Assembly (NCBI GenBank): GCA_028275425.1
Contig: JAPWUT010000077.1
Coordinates: 1 to 7,807, forward strand
Direction of reading: 5' to 3'
DNA length: 7,807 nucleotides
DNA from: Anaerolineae bacterium
GTDB taxonomy: Bacteria > Chloroflexota > Anaerolineae > SpSt-600
A model generated the notes under the pieces. That model was not told the origin of the DNA and ran no database searches. It saw only the letters and a list, made by a program, of their open reading frames with translations. The position numbers and the translations under genes are program-made. Of the stretch, positions 1 through 5,623 are shown one piece after another. Numbering within the stretch: position 1 is the first letter of the stretch; each line of letters begins with the position of its first letter.

Positions 1-84
1 GACGGGGAGCTTGCCTGCCCAAAACCATCGCCAGGCGGTAATATAGCTTACCCCCTGCTGGCGAGCCCAATCCGAGAGTTTCAC
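1..84 (-). CDS. IS607-type serine recombinase (TnpA), N-terminal fragment cut by the window edge
   Basis: Read on the minus strand from a GTG at 84-82, the frame stays open to base 1 and gives 28 residues beginning MKLSDWARQQGVSYITAWRW and ending FWAGKLPV. This matches, from memory, the start of IS607-family TnpA proteins: a MerR-like helix-turn-helix with the pattern MKLSxWA...GxxYxTAxRWFxxGxLPV, followed in the full protein by a serine-resolvase catalytic domain, here outside the window. The family catalyses transposition of IS607 elements, which often also carry tnpB. The start is chosen because the conserved N-terminal motif begins there. The element end should lie within a few tens of bases to the right, next to the methyltransferase fragment. 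It could instead be a non-transposing IS607-like resolvase. Whether the rest of the gene is intact cannot be seen. Confidence 0.7.
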   Translation of the reverse strand, partial: MKLSDWARQQGVSYITAWRWFWAGKLPV

Positions 85-117
85 GGCTGAAATAAATGAT
101 AATAGAATCGCCAGCAG
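55..117. repeat. 10-bp perfect inverted repeat flanking the recombinase start
   Basis: CTGCTGGCGA at 55-64 is the exact reverse complement of TCGCCAGCAG at 108-117, with 43 bases between. The left arm lies inside the recombinase coding sequence and the right arm abuts the methyltransferase fragment. It could be a pair of recombinase-binding sites near an IS607-type end, or a chance match. No target duplication is expected for this family, so the repeat does not by itself mark the element boundary. Confidence 0.35.
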
Positions 118-417
118 TTGTCAACCCTAAAATCTTTGCTCCTTAAGGCCAAGGCCGAAGGGATGCCCGACCCGGAGATAGGGGCCTATTTTGGCGTTTC
201 TTTCAACTACCTTGAAAAGGTTATAACCGAAGCCTACGGGGCTAACATCACCGGCCTTGGGCGTCCCAAAAAAGTCAAGCGGTGGGAACCGCCCAATTTC
301 CGGGAGGAAACCACCACGGTCTGGAGCTTCAAACAGCGTGGTGACTGGGCTACGGGTAGTCACTCCTTTAGGTCAGGGCTTTCCAGTTTTTTGCTGTGGA
401 CTGACGAGCAAGCTTAG
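118..417 (+). pseudogene. N-terminal fragment of a DNA methyltransferase (N4/N6 type)
   Basis: The frame opens at a TTG (118), without a visible Shine-Dalgarno, and closes at 417, giving 99 residues. Residues about 15-40 look like a helix-turn-helix (MPDPEIGAYFGVSFNYLEKV). Residues about 58-78 contain PNFREETTTVWSFKQRGDWA, which I recognise as the conserved block that precedes the first catalytic motif in a common family of DNA methylases (typically ETTTVWSF..RG.WATH..YRGNWSP). After DWAT, near base 352, the family pattern is lost. The FxGxG S-adenosylmethionine site and the DPPY/NPPY catalytic motif are absent in every frame, so the fragment cannot be an active enzyme. It sits beside an IS607-type recombinase fragment, which may explain the damage. 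Family assignment is from memory of the motif. Confidence 0.5.
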
Positions 418-487
418 GTCTCCGGCCAGTAAAGCCTTGGGGTTTAACTTGCTCTATGGCCCCACTTTTAACCCAAGAAGTGCGAAT
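353..487. other. Stretch with no recognisable gene
   Basis: Between the point where methyltransferase similarity ends and the lysW-operon promoter I see no convincing coding sequence, RNA gene or long repeat. The overlapping open frames here show no family motif. A short GTCAG/CTGAC pairing encloses a T-rich stretch near 380-392 but does not have terminator form. It is probably decayed accessory DNA. Confidence 0.4.
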
Positions 488-516
488 TTGACAAGCGGCC
501 TATTTTGTGGTATATA
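488..516 (+). promoter_or_regulatory. Sigma70-type promoter of the lysW operon
   Basis: A perfect -35 hexamer TTGACA (488-493) is followed by a 17-base spacer and TATATA (511-516). The spacing is optimal and the -10 differs from TATAAT at two positions. Transcription would start at about 522-525, giving a leader of about 220 nt before lysW. It is the only good promoter I see upstream of the operon. The later genes are packed too tightly to need their own. Confidence 0.75.
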
Positions 517-545
517 TAGCGCCAAACTTTGCAAGGGGTAGAAGA

Positions 546-653
546 GTGGACGCAATGGTCCTGGTAGACCTTCGGGTCAGAAAGCGCGCTAAGCGTGGGC
601 AGGCCCTCAAATCCGGAGGGATTACCAGGGCCATTTCTTTTCCCTCAGGGTGA
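546..653 (+). CDS. Arg/Lys-rich leader peptide of the lysW operon (putative attenuator peptide)
   Basis: This is a 35-codon frame from GTG (546) to TGA (651-653), lying between the promoter and the intrinsic terminator that precedes lysW. AAGGGG at 533-538 is a good Shine-Dalgarno seven bases before the GTG. An in-frame ATG at 555 is a second possible start with a weaker site. Residues 10-17 read RVRKRAKR, so six of eight codons are Arg or Lys; further K22 and R28 follow. The five Arg codons are all different (CGG, AGA, CGC, CGT, AGG). Such a peptide before an amino-acid operon is the hallmark of ribosome-mediated attenuation, as in the his, trp and ilv leaders. Here stalling would report shortage of charged tRNA-Arg or tRNA-Lys, the end products of this operon. 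I infer that translation matters, not the peptide product. The alternative is a chance frame inside a structured leader RNA. Confidence 0.65.
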   Translation: MDAMVLVDLRVRKRAKRGQALKSGGITRAISFPSG

Positions 654-696
654 AGTGTAACCATAGTTAGCAGGAATCAAGGGGCCGGCCCTCCGG
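554..696 (+). promoter_or_regulatory. Leader RNA with mutually exclusive antiterminator and terminator pairings
   Basis: Visible pairings are as follows. A 13-bp helix joins 554-566 to 623-635, with one G-U. A UUCG-capped hairpin GACC-UUCG-GGUC lies at 567-578. A hairpin CCCUC/GAGGG joins 604-608 to 616-620. CCGGAGGG (613-620) is exactly complementary to CCCUCCGG (689-696), which includes the 5' arm of the terminator. A ribosome stalled on the Arg/Lys codons (573-596) would cover the 5' half of the 604-620 hairpin. That would free 613-620 to pair with 689-696 and block the terminator. A ribosome that reaches the stop at 651 would cover or pass the 613-620 segment and let the terminator form. 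The pairings are read from sequence; the switching is inference. Confidence 0.55.
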
Positions 697-720
697 ATAG
701 AAGGAGGGCCGGCCTTTTTT
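683..720 (+). terminator. Intrinsic terminator before lysW (probable attenuator)
   Basis: GGCCGGCCCTCC (683-694) and GGAGGGCCGGCC (703-714) form a perfect 12-bp stem with an 8-base loop, followed directly by six T's (715-720). It lies downstream of the promoter at 488 and only 24 bases before the lysW start. Unless it is regulated, it would cut off the whole operon. That position makes an attenuator more likely than the end of an upstream gene, since no intact gene lies upstream on this strand. Confidence 0.85.
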
Positions 721-744
721 ATATCACCCAAAAGGAGGTGTGCC

Positions 745-909
745 ATGACCGAGTGCCCTGAGTGCGGAGCTACTATAAACCTCCCACCCGGAACGGAAGT
801 GGGAGAAATCATCACCTGCCCCGATTGCGGGGTGGAACTGGAAGTCGTGAGCCTTAACCCCCCATCCCTGGAGCTGGCCCCCCAAGTGGAAGAAGACTGG
901 GGAGAATGA
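745..909 (+). CDS. lysW: Amino-group carrier protein LysW
   Basis: This 54-residue acidic protein starts at ATG 745 behind AAAGGAGGTG (731-740), the best ribosome-binding site in the window. Cys4-x2-Cys7 and Cys25-x2-Cys28 form a zinc-ribbon pair, and the C-terminus is EDWGE, the diagnostic LysW tail. In this family the gamma-carboxyl of the terminal Glu (Glu54 here) is joined to the alpha-amino group of alpha-aminoadipate or glutamate. The acidic carrier then presents the protected substrate to LysZ, LysY, LysJ and LysK. Length is normal for the family (about 53-56). It is first in the operon and ten bases ahead of the ligase gene. A strong translation signal fits a carrier needed in excess over its enzymes. 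Confidence 0.95.
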   Translation: MTECPECGATINLPPGTEVGEIITCPDCGVELEVVSLNPPSLELAPQVEEDWGE

Positions 910-919
910 GGAGGCCAGG

Positions 920-1771
920 ATGAAAATCGGGGTGCTCACATCCCGAATCCGGGTGGAAGAGAAATTGCTCTTCCAGGCCCTGGAAAAAGCCGGCTTAGAT
1001 TACGAAAGGATTGACGTGGAAAGCATCCCCTTCCTCTTAGATAGCAAAGCCTTCGCCAGCTTTGACGCCGTTCTAATCCGTTGCGTAAGCCACACCCAGG
1101 CCTTCTACGCCTCCAGGGTTCTGGAAAGCCAAGGGGTAAAAGTCATAAACTCCCACCACGTAATCAATGTGTGCGGGGATAAGCTCCTCACCTCCCTTGC
1201 CCTCTTGGAACATGGCGTCCCTACCCTCCACACCATCGTTGCTTTCTCCCCCGAAACCGCCCTCCAGTCCATTGAAGCCATGGGTTACCCGGTAGTTCTG
1301 AAACCCCTCCACGGCTCATGGGGCAGACTCCTGGCTAAGGTTAACGATAGGGATTCGGCAGAAGCTATCCTGGAACACAAAAAGACCCTGGGAGGATACG
1401 CACACTCTGTCTTCTACATCCAGGAGTATGTGGAAAAGCCAGGACGGGACATAAGGGCCTTCGTAGTAGGAGGAGAGACCATCGCCGCTATCTACCGCAA
1501 TTCCAGCCACTGGATAACGAATACAGCCAGAGGGGCAAAAGCCTCCTTCTGCCCCATAACCCCAGAACTTGACCACATCGCCAAAGCGGCCGCCGAAGCC
1601 GTCGGAGGAGGAATCTTGGCCGTGGATATCTTTGAAACGCCCGAGGGTAGGCTCGTGGTGAGCGAGGTCAACCATACCCCTGAGTTCCGCAACAGCATAG
1701 AGCCAACAGGGGTAGATATCCCCGCCAAAATGGTAGATTACGTCAAGAAAGTGGCCGGAGGGGAGATATGA
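920..1771 (+). CDS. lysX: LysW ligase LysX (alpha-aminoadipate--LysW ligase), first copy
   Basis: This 283-residue ATP-grasp ligase of the RimK/LysX group forms the amide bond between LysW's C-terminal Glu and the alpha-amino group of its substrate, using ATP. It starts at ATG 920, five bases after GGAGG. Visible family blocks are MKIGVLTSRIRVEEK at the start, GSWGRLLAK (132-140), YVEKPGRDIR in the centre, WITNTARGA (198-206) and EVNHTPEFRNS (249-259). The block after EF, with RNS and then TGVDIP, resembles Thermus LysX as I remember it, which points to alpha-aminoadipate and hence lysine. Length matches Thermus LysX (about 280). A closely related second ligase follows directly, and the stop overlaps an ATG (ATGA at 1768-1771). 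Substrate choice is inferred and could also include glutamate. Confidence 0.88.
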   Translation: MKIGVLTSRIRVEEKLLFQALEKAGLDYERIDVESIPFLLDSKAFASFDAVLIRCVSHTQAFYASRVLESQGVKVINSHHVINVCGDKLLTSLALLEHGVPTLHTIVAFSPETALQSIEAMGYPVVLKPLHGSWGRLLAKVNDRDSAEAILEHKKTLGGYAHSVFYIQEYVEKPGRDIRAFVVGGETIAAIYRNSSHWITNTARGAKASFCPITPELDHIAKAAAEAVGGGILAVDIFETPEGRLVVSEVNHTPEFRNSIEPTGVDIPAKMVDYVKKVAGGEI

Positions 1772-2606
1772 AAGGGGGAAGATAGGGGTCCTTTTCTCCA
1801 GGGTAAGGCTGGAGGAAAAGCTAATCTTTGAAGCCCTGGCCAGGCGGAAAATCCCGTTTGAGAAGCTGGATGTAAGGGCTATAGCTTTTGACCTGGAAAA
1901 GGCCCAGGGCTTTGAGCGCATCCTAATCCGGTGCATAAGCCATCGGGAGGCTTTCTACAGTTCCCGCATCCTGGAAAGCCAAGGGGTTAGGACTGTAAAT
2001 TCCCATCGGACCATCCGTCTGGCCGGGGATAAGTTGCTAACATCCCAAGCCCTCGTGGATAAAGGGGTGCCGACTTTGCCGGTAATCCTGGCTTTCTCTC
2101 CGCAGGCGGCAATGGAAGCGCTGGAAAACCTGGGTTACCCGGCAGTTATAAAGCCCCTCAACGGCTCCTGGGGCAGGCTCATCGCTAAGATTGATAACGC
2201 CGAATCCGCCCGCAGCATCCTGGAGCACCGTTCCTACCTGAACGAGGAGCTTGGCTCCGTCTTCTACATCCAGCCCTACGTGGAAAAGCCCGGCCGCGAT
2301 ATCCGGGTCATGGTAGTAGGGGATGAGGTGATTTACGCTGTCTACCGCTATTCCTCCCACTGGATTACTAACACTGCCCGCGGTGCCTACACCGAGCCTT
2401 GCCCTATAACATCGGAGCTTGAGGAGCTAAGCCTCAGGGCTGCCGAAGCAGTAGGCGGGGGAATCCTGGCCCTGGACATCTTTGAAACCCCGGAAGGCCT
2501 TGTGGTCAACGAGGTGAACCACACCCCCGAATTCCACGGGGCCATGAAGGCAGTAGATGTGGATATAGCGCAGAAAATTGTGGATTACTTCCTCCGAGGA
2601 GGGTGA
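1768..2606 (+). CDS. Second LysW ligase (ArgX/LysX type), start codon disrupted
   Basis: This is a paralogue of the preceding gene. The frame ending at 2606 is homologous from KIGVLFSRVRLEEK (from 1779) to the C-terminus, with GSWGRLIAK, YVEKPGRDIR, WITNTARGA and EVNHTPEFHGA all present. The ligase core is therefore complete, about 276 residues. The tail after EF (HGA, then DVDIAQK) differs from the first copy (RNS, TGVDIP). Substitution there separates LysX from ArgX-type ligases, so this copy may use glutamate for arginine synthesis. That is inference. The start is odd: ATG 1768, behind GGAGGGGAG and overlapping lysX by four bases, meets TAG at 1783 in its own frame. The homologous frame has no ATG, GTG or TTG between its upstream stop at 1734 and TTG 2034. 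One extra G in the G5 run (1774-1778) would give MKGGKIGV and repair it. Otherwise an ATA start (1782) or recoding is needed. Confidence 0.8.
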
Positions 2607-2607
2607 G

Positions 2608-3642
2608 ATGGTCAGTGCTTCCATAGTTGGCGCATCTGGATACGCCGGGGGGGAACTGCTCCGGCTACTCCTCGGCCACCCATCCTTCAAGGTGAAGCAG
2701 GTCACTTCCGAAACCTGGGCTGGCAAGCCTGTGCACTTTGTCCACCCCAACCTGCGCGGCCGCACGGAGCTGCGCTTCGTCAAGCTTGAAGACCTTGAGC
2801 CGTGCGATGTCCTCTTCCTTGCCCTCCCTCACGGCCAAGCCATGTATCAGATTGAGCACTTTGCCTCCCTCGCCCATTACATCGTAGACCTTTCGGCCGA
2901 TTTCCGCCTCAAGGACCCGGCGGATTACCGGCGCTGGTACGAGGTTGAGCATCCGGCCCCCCATTGGCTTCCCCTCTTCACCTACGGCCTGCCCGAAATC
3001 CACCGGGAGGAGATTCGTTCCTCTCGCTACGTGAGCGGGGTGGGATGCAATGCCGCTTGCTCTATCCTGGCGCTTTATCCCCTCTACCGGAGGAAACTGG
3101 TGGAAATGGCCATTGTAGACGTCAAAGTCGGTTCCTCGGAAGGGGGTAGCAAGCCGACCCAGGCTTCCCACCATCCTGAAAGGGCAGGGGTGATGCGGCC
3201 CTACGCCCCGGCTTCGCACCGCCACCTGGCAGAGCTGGTCCAGGAACTCAACTTCGGGGAGAAGCCCCAAATCTACTTCACCGTTACCTCGGTTGATGCC
3301 GTGAGGGGAGCACTGGCCACTTGCCATTGCTTCCTCAAAGAGCCCGTCTCGGAAAAAGAATTGTGGAAAATCTACCGGGAGGATTACGGAGCCGAGCCCT
3401 TCATCCGCCTGGTATCGGCTAAGCAAGGCATCCACCGCTACCCCGACCCCAAAGTCTTGGCCGGCTCAAACTACTGCGACATAGGGTTCGCCGTTGAGGA
3501 GGGGACGAACCGGGTAGTGGTGATGGGGGCAATAGATAACCTGATGAAAGGCTCGGCGGGGAATGCCGTCCAAGCCGCAAACCTCATGCTCGGCTTCCCT
3601 GAGACTGCAGGCTTGGATTTCCCCGGCCTTCACCCCGTCTAA
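2608..3642 (+). CDS. lysY: LysW-aminoadipate/glutamate semialdehyde-forming reductase (LysY/ArgC)
   Basis: This 344-residue enzyme of the ArgC/LysY family reduces the acyl phosphate of the LysW-bound substrate to the semialdehyde with NADPH. An upstream in-frame start at 2578 exists, but ATG 2608 is preferred. It follows GGAGGG (2598-2603), lies one base after the ligase stop, and places GASGYAGG (residues 8-15), the nucleotide-binding glycine motif, at the N-terminus as usual. The catalytic cysteine is Cys147 in VGCNA, the form typical of the LysW-type enzymes rather than the GCYPT of classical ArgC. The SHRHLAE block (His204/His206) supplies the active-site histidine. The C-terminal block DNLMKGSAGNAVQAANLM is canonical. 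It probably serves both lysine and arginine branches. Confidence 0.92.
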   Translation: MVSASIVGASGYAGGELLRLLLGHPSFKVKQVTSETWAGKPVHFVHPNLRGRTELRFVKLEDLEPCDVLFLALPHGQAMYQIEHFASLAHYIVDLSADFRLKDPADYRRWYEVEHPAPHWLPLFTYGLPEIHREEIRSSRYVSGVGCNAACSILALYPLYRRKLVEMAIVDVKVGSSEGGSKPTQASHHPERAGVMRPYAPASHRHLAELVQELNFGEKPQIYFTVTSVDAVRGALATCHCFLKEPVSEKELWKIYREDYGAEPFIRLVSAKQGIHRYPDPKVLAGSNYCDIGFAVEEGTNRVVVMGAIDNLMKGSAGNAVQAANLMLGFPETAGLDFPGLHPV

Positions 3643-3653
3643 AGGAGGATGAA

Positions 3654-4529
3654 ATGTTAGTGGTCAAGTTCGGAGGGAACGGAAACCTGAACATGGATTC
3701 TTTCTGTGCCGATGTGGCCTTCATGGTTCGCAACGGCTATAAATTGGCGGTGGTCCACGGCGGCTCCAAGGAGATGGACGCCCTCTCCGAAAAGCTCGGC
3801 AAGCCCCCGCTCTTCGTCACAACCCCCTCAGGCTTCCAGTCCCGATACACCGACCGGGAAACTCTGGAGATTTTCATCATGGCCGTCGGCAAGGTGAACA
3901 AGCTCTTGGTGGAGAAGCTTCAGAAGCTTGGAATCAACGCCATCGGCCTATCGGGATTGGATGGCAGGCTCATCCGAGGCAAGCGGAAGGGGGTGATAAT
4001 CGCTCAGGAGGGGGAGAAGAAGAAAGTCCTCAAGGGCGATTACGGCGGGACGGTTGAAGAAGTTGATGCCAAGCTCCTCTCCCTTCTGCTGGAACGAGGA
4101 TACACGCCAGTGATTGCCCCCTTGGCCCTGAGTGAGGAAGGCGAGGCCTTGAACGTAGATGGCGATAGGGTAGCGGCGGCAGTGGCCGGCGCCCTGAAAG
4201 CCCAAGCCCTCCTCATCCTAACCGGCGTTCCGGGGCTCCTAAGGAACTTCCCCGATGAATCCACCCTCATCCCCGAAATACCTGGGGAAAAGCTTGAGGA
4301 ATACATTGAACTTTATGCCCGAGGGCGCATGAAGAAGAAACTTCTCGGTGCCGCCGAAGCCCTCCGGCAGGGGGTCCACTTGGTAATCCTGGCCGATGGC
4401 CGAGTGGAGAACCCAATCCGCCGGGCGCTTGAAGGGCACGGGACTTTCATCAAACAAGGAGGAGAAGGATGGACTACATTGCCTTGGAAGATGCTCACAC
4501 CAGCGGCTTCTACCGAAAGCACCCCATAG
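3654..4529 (+). CDS. lysZ: LysW-aminoadipate/glutamate kinase LysZ, with C-terminal overrun
   Basis: This amino-acid kinase, related to ArgB, phosphorylates the side-chain carboxyl of the LysW-bound substrate. ATG 3654 follows AGGAGG (3643-3648), which overlaps the end of lysY. Motifs are KFGGN (Lys5 with the glycine loop), HGGS (35-38), SRYT (63-66), GLSGLDG (98-104, characteristic of the LysZ group), NVDGD (167-171) and LTGVPGLL (189-196). The family fold appears complete at GTFIK (residue 267), close to the usual length of about 265. The frame then runs on for 24 residues through the lysJ ribosome-binding site and into lysJ, to a stop at 4529. The tail is low in recognisable structure and probably reflects loss of the original stop. 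Confidence 0.92.
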   Translation: MLVVKFGGNGNLNMDSFCADVAFMVRNGYKLAVVHGGSKEMDALSEKLGKPPLFVTTPSGFQSRYTDRETLEIFIMAVGKVNKLLVEKLQKLGINAIGLSGLDGRLIRGKRKGVIIAQEGEKKKVLKGDYGGTVEEVDAKLLSLLLERGYTPVIAPLALSEEGEALNVDGDRVAAAVAGALKAQALLILTGVPGLLRNFPDESTLIPEIPGEKLEEYIELYARGRMKKKLLGAAEALRQGVHLVILADGRVENPIRRALEGHGTFIKQGGEGWTTLPWKMLTPAASTESTP

Positions 4530-5623
4530 TCTTGGTGAAGGGGGAAGGGGCAAAGGTCTGGGATGCCGAAGGGCGGGAGTACATTGATTGCACATCAGGC
4601 CATGGAGTAGCGAACGTCGGCCATGCCAACCCCTACGTGGCCGAAGCCATAGCCCGCCAAGCCTCCCGCCTCATAACCTGCTCCGAACTTTTCTACAACG
4701 ATGTCCGGGCCGAACTACTGGCCACTTTGGCTCGGATAACCCCGCCAGGCCTGAAAAGGGCCTTTCTGTGCAATTCGGGGACGGAGGCGGTTGAGGGGGC
4801 CTTGAAGATTGCCAGGCTGGTCACCGGCCGCAAGAAATTCGTGGCCGCAATGCGCAGCTTCCACGGCCGCACCTTCGGCTCCCTATCGGCTACTTGGCGG
4901 AAAGAGTACCGGGAGCCGTATGAGCCATTGGTCCCGGGCTTCAGTTTCGTCCCCTTCAATAACCTTGAGGCAATGGATAAGGCCGTGGACCACGAGACCG
5001 CAGGAGTCATCTTGGAAGTGGTGCAAGGGGAAGGAGGGGTCATCCCTGGCAAGGGGGAATACTTGCGGGGAGTGCAGGAAATCTGCCGCCAAAAGGGTGC
5101 CCTGTTCATCCTGGACGAAGTCCAAACTGGTTTCGGGCGGACCGGGAAGATGTTCGCTTGTGAGCACTATGGCCTTGAGCCTGACCTAATGTGCTTGGCC
5201 AAAGGGTTTGGAGGGGGTGTGCCTTTCGGAGCAGTGATGATTCACGAAAAATTCGGGGAGATGCCCAAACGCCTGCACGGCTCAACGTTCGGGGGGAACC
5301 CGCTGGCCTGCGCTGCAGCCTTGGCTGCCATCCGCTACCTTGAGGAGAACGACCTCCCCCGCCGAGCCGCCGAGCTTGGGGAATATTTCCTCGGCCGCCT
5401 GCGCCAATTGGAGTCTAACTTAGTGAGGGAAGTAAGAGGGCTTGGGCTTATGGTCGGGATTGAGCTGAAGAAAGAGGCCTCCCCCTACATTGAAGCCTTG
5501 GCCGAGGAAGGAGTCCTGGCCCTTTCGGCTGGCCCCACGGTAATCCGCTTCCTCCCGCCCTTGGTCATCAGCCGGGAAGAATTGGACAAAGTGGTGGAAG
5601 CGGTGGAGAAGGTGCTGCCATGA
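4469..5623 (+). CDS. lysJ: LysW-aminoadipate/glutamate semialdehyde aminotransferase LysJ
   Basis: This 384-residue class-III PLP aminotransferase, of the ArgD/LysJ group, transfers an amino group from glutamate to the carrier-bound semialdehyde, giving LysW-lysine or LysW-ornithine. The start at ATG 4469 follows GGAGGAGAAGG (4458-4468) and overlaps lysZ by 61 bases. Visible residues are NSGTEAVEGA (102-111, phosphate-binding loop), FHGRT (131-135, the residues stacking on the cofactor), DEVQTGFGRTG (Asp216 binds the pyridine nitrogen), the PLP lysine Lys245 in AKGFGGG, and Thr273 in STFGGNPLAC. Length and order are normal. It ends with an ATGA overlap with lysK, suggesting translational coupling. 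Confidence 0.93.
   Translation: MDYIALEDAHTSGFYRKHPIVLVKGEGAKVWDAEGREYIDCTSGHGVANVGHANPYVAEAIARQASRLITCSELFYNDVRAELLATLARITPPGLKRAFLCNSGTEAVEGALKIARLVTGRKKFVAAMRSFHGRTFGSLSATWRKEYREPYEPLVPGFSFVPFNNLEAMDKAVDHETAGVILEVVQGEGGVIPGKGEYLRGVQEICRQKGALFILDEVQTGFGRTGKMFACEHYGLEPDLMCLAKGFGGGVPFGAVMIHEKFGEMPKRLHGSTFGGNPLACAAALAAIRYLEENDLPRRAAELGEYFLGRLRQLESNLVREVRGLGLMVGIELKKEASPYIEALAEEGVLALSAGPTVIRFLPPLVISREELDKVVEAVEKVLP

Noticed and set aside
257..541. 94-residue plus-strand open frame
   Set aside because: It overlaps the methyltransferase fragment in another frame, shows no family motif, and runs through the promoter.
523..720. Lysine riboswitch or T-box leader
   Set aside because: The position fits, but I find neither the lysine-riboswitch core nor a T-box sequence (TGGNACCGCG). 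The Arg/Lys-rich frame explains the layout better.
523..720. Free-standing small RNA (6S or SRP RNA) ending at the terminator
   Set aside because: No GGAAGGAAGCA SRP tetraloop region and no 6S-like end-to-end pairing. The next gene starts 24 bases later with no second promoter visible.
683..720. Terminator of an upstream gene rather than an attenuator
   Set aside because: No intact plus-strand gene lies upstream, and a strong promoter pointing into it sits at 488-516. It remains possible only if an unseen promoter lies between 720 and 745.
1316..1936. 206-residue minus-strand open frame
   Set aside because: It lies antisense to the two ligase genes, whose protein motifs are conserved on the plus strand; it is a shadow frame.
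2034..2606. Second ligase starting at TTG 2034 as a 190-residue protein
   Set aside because: Homology to the first ligase continues upstream in the same frame to about 1779. A 2034 start would delete the N-terminal domain and lies inside a conserved block with no Shine-Dalgarno.
2665..3435. 256-residue minus-strand open frame
   Set aside because: Antisense to lysY/argC, with no recognisable motif; it is a shadow of codon bias.
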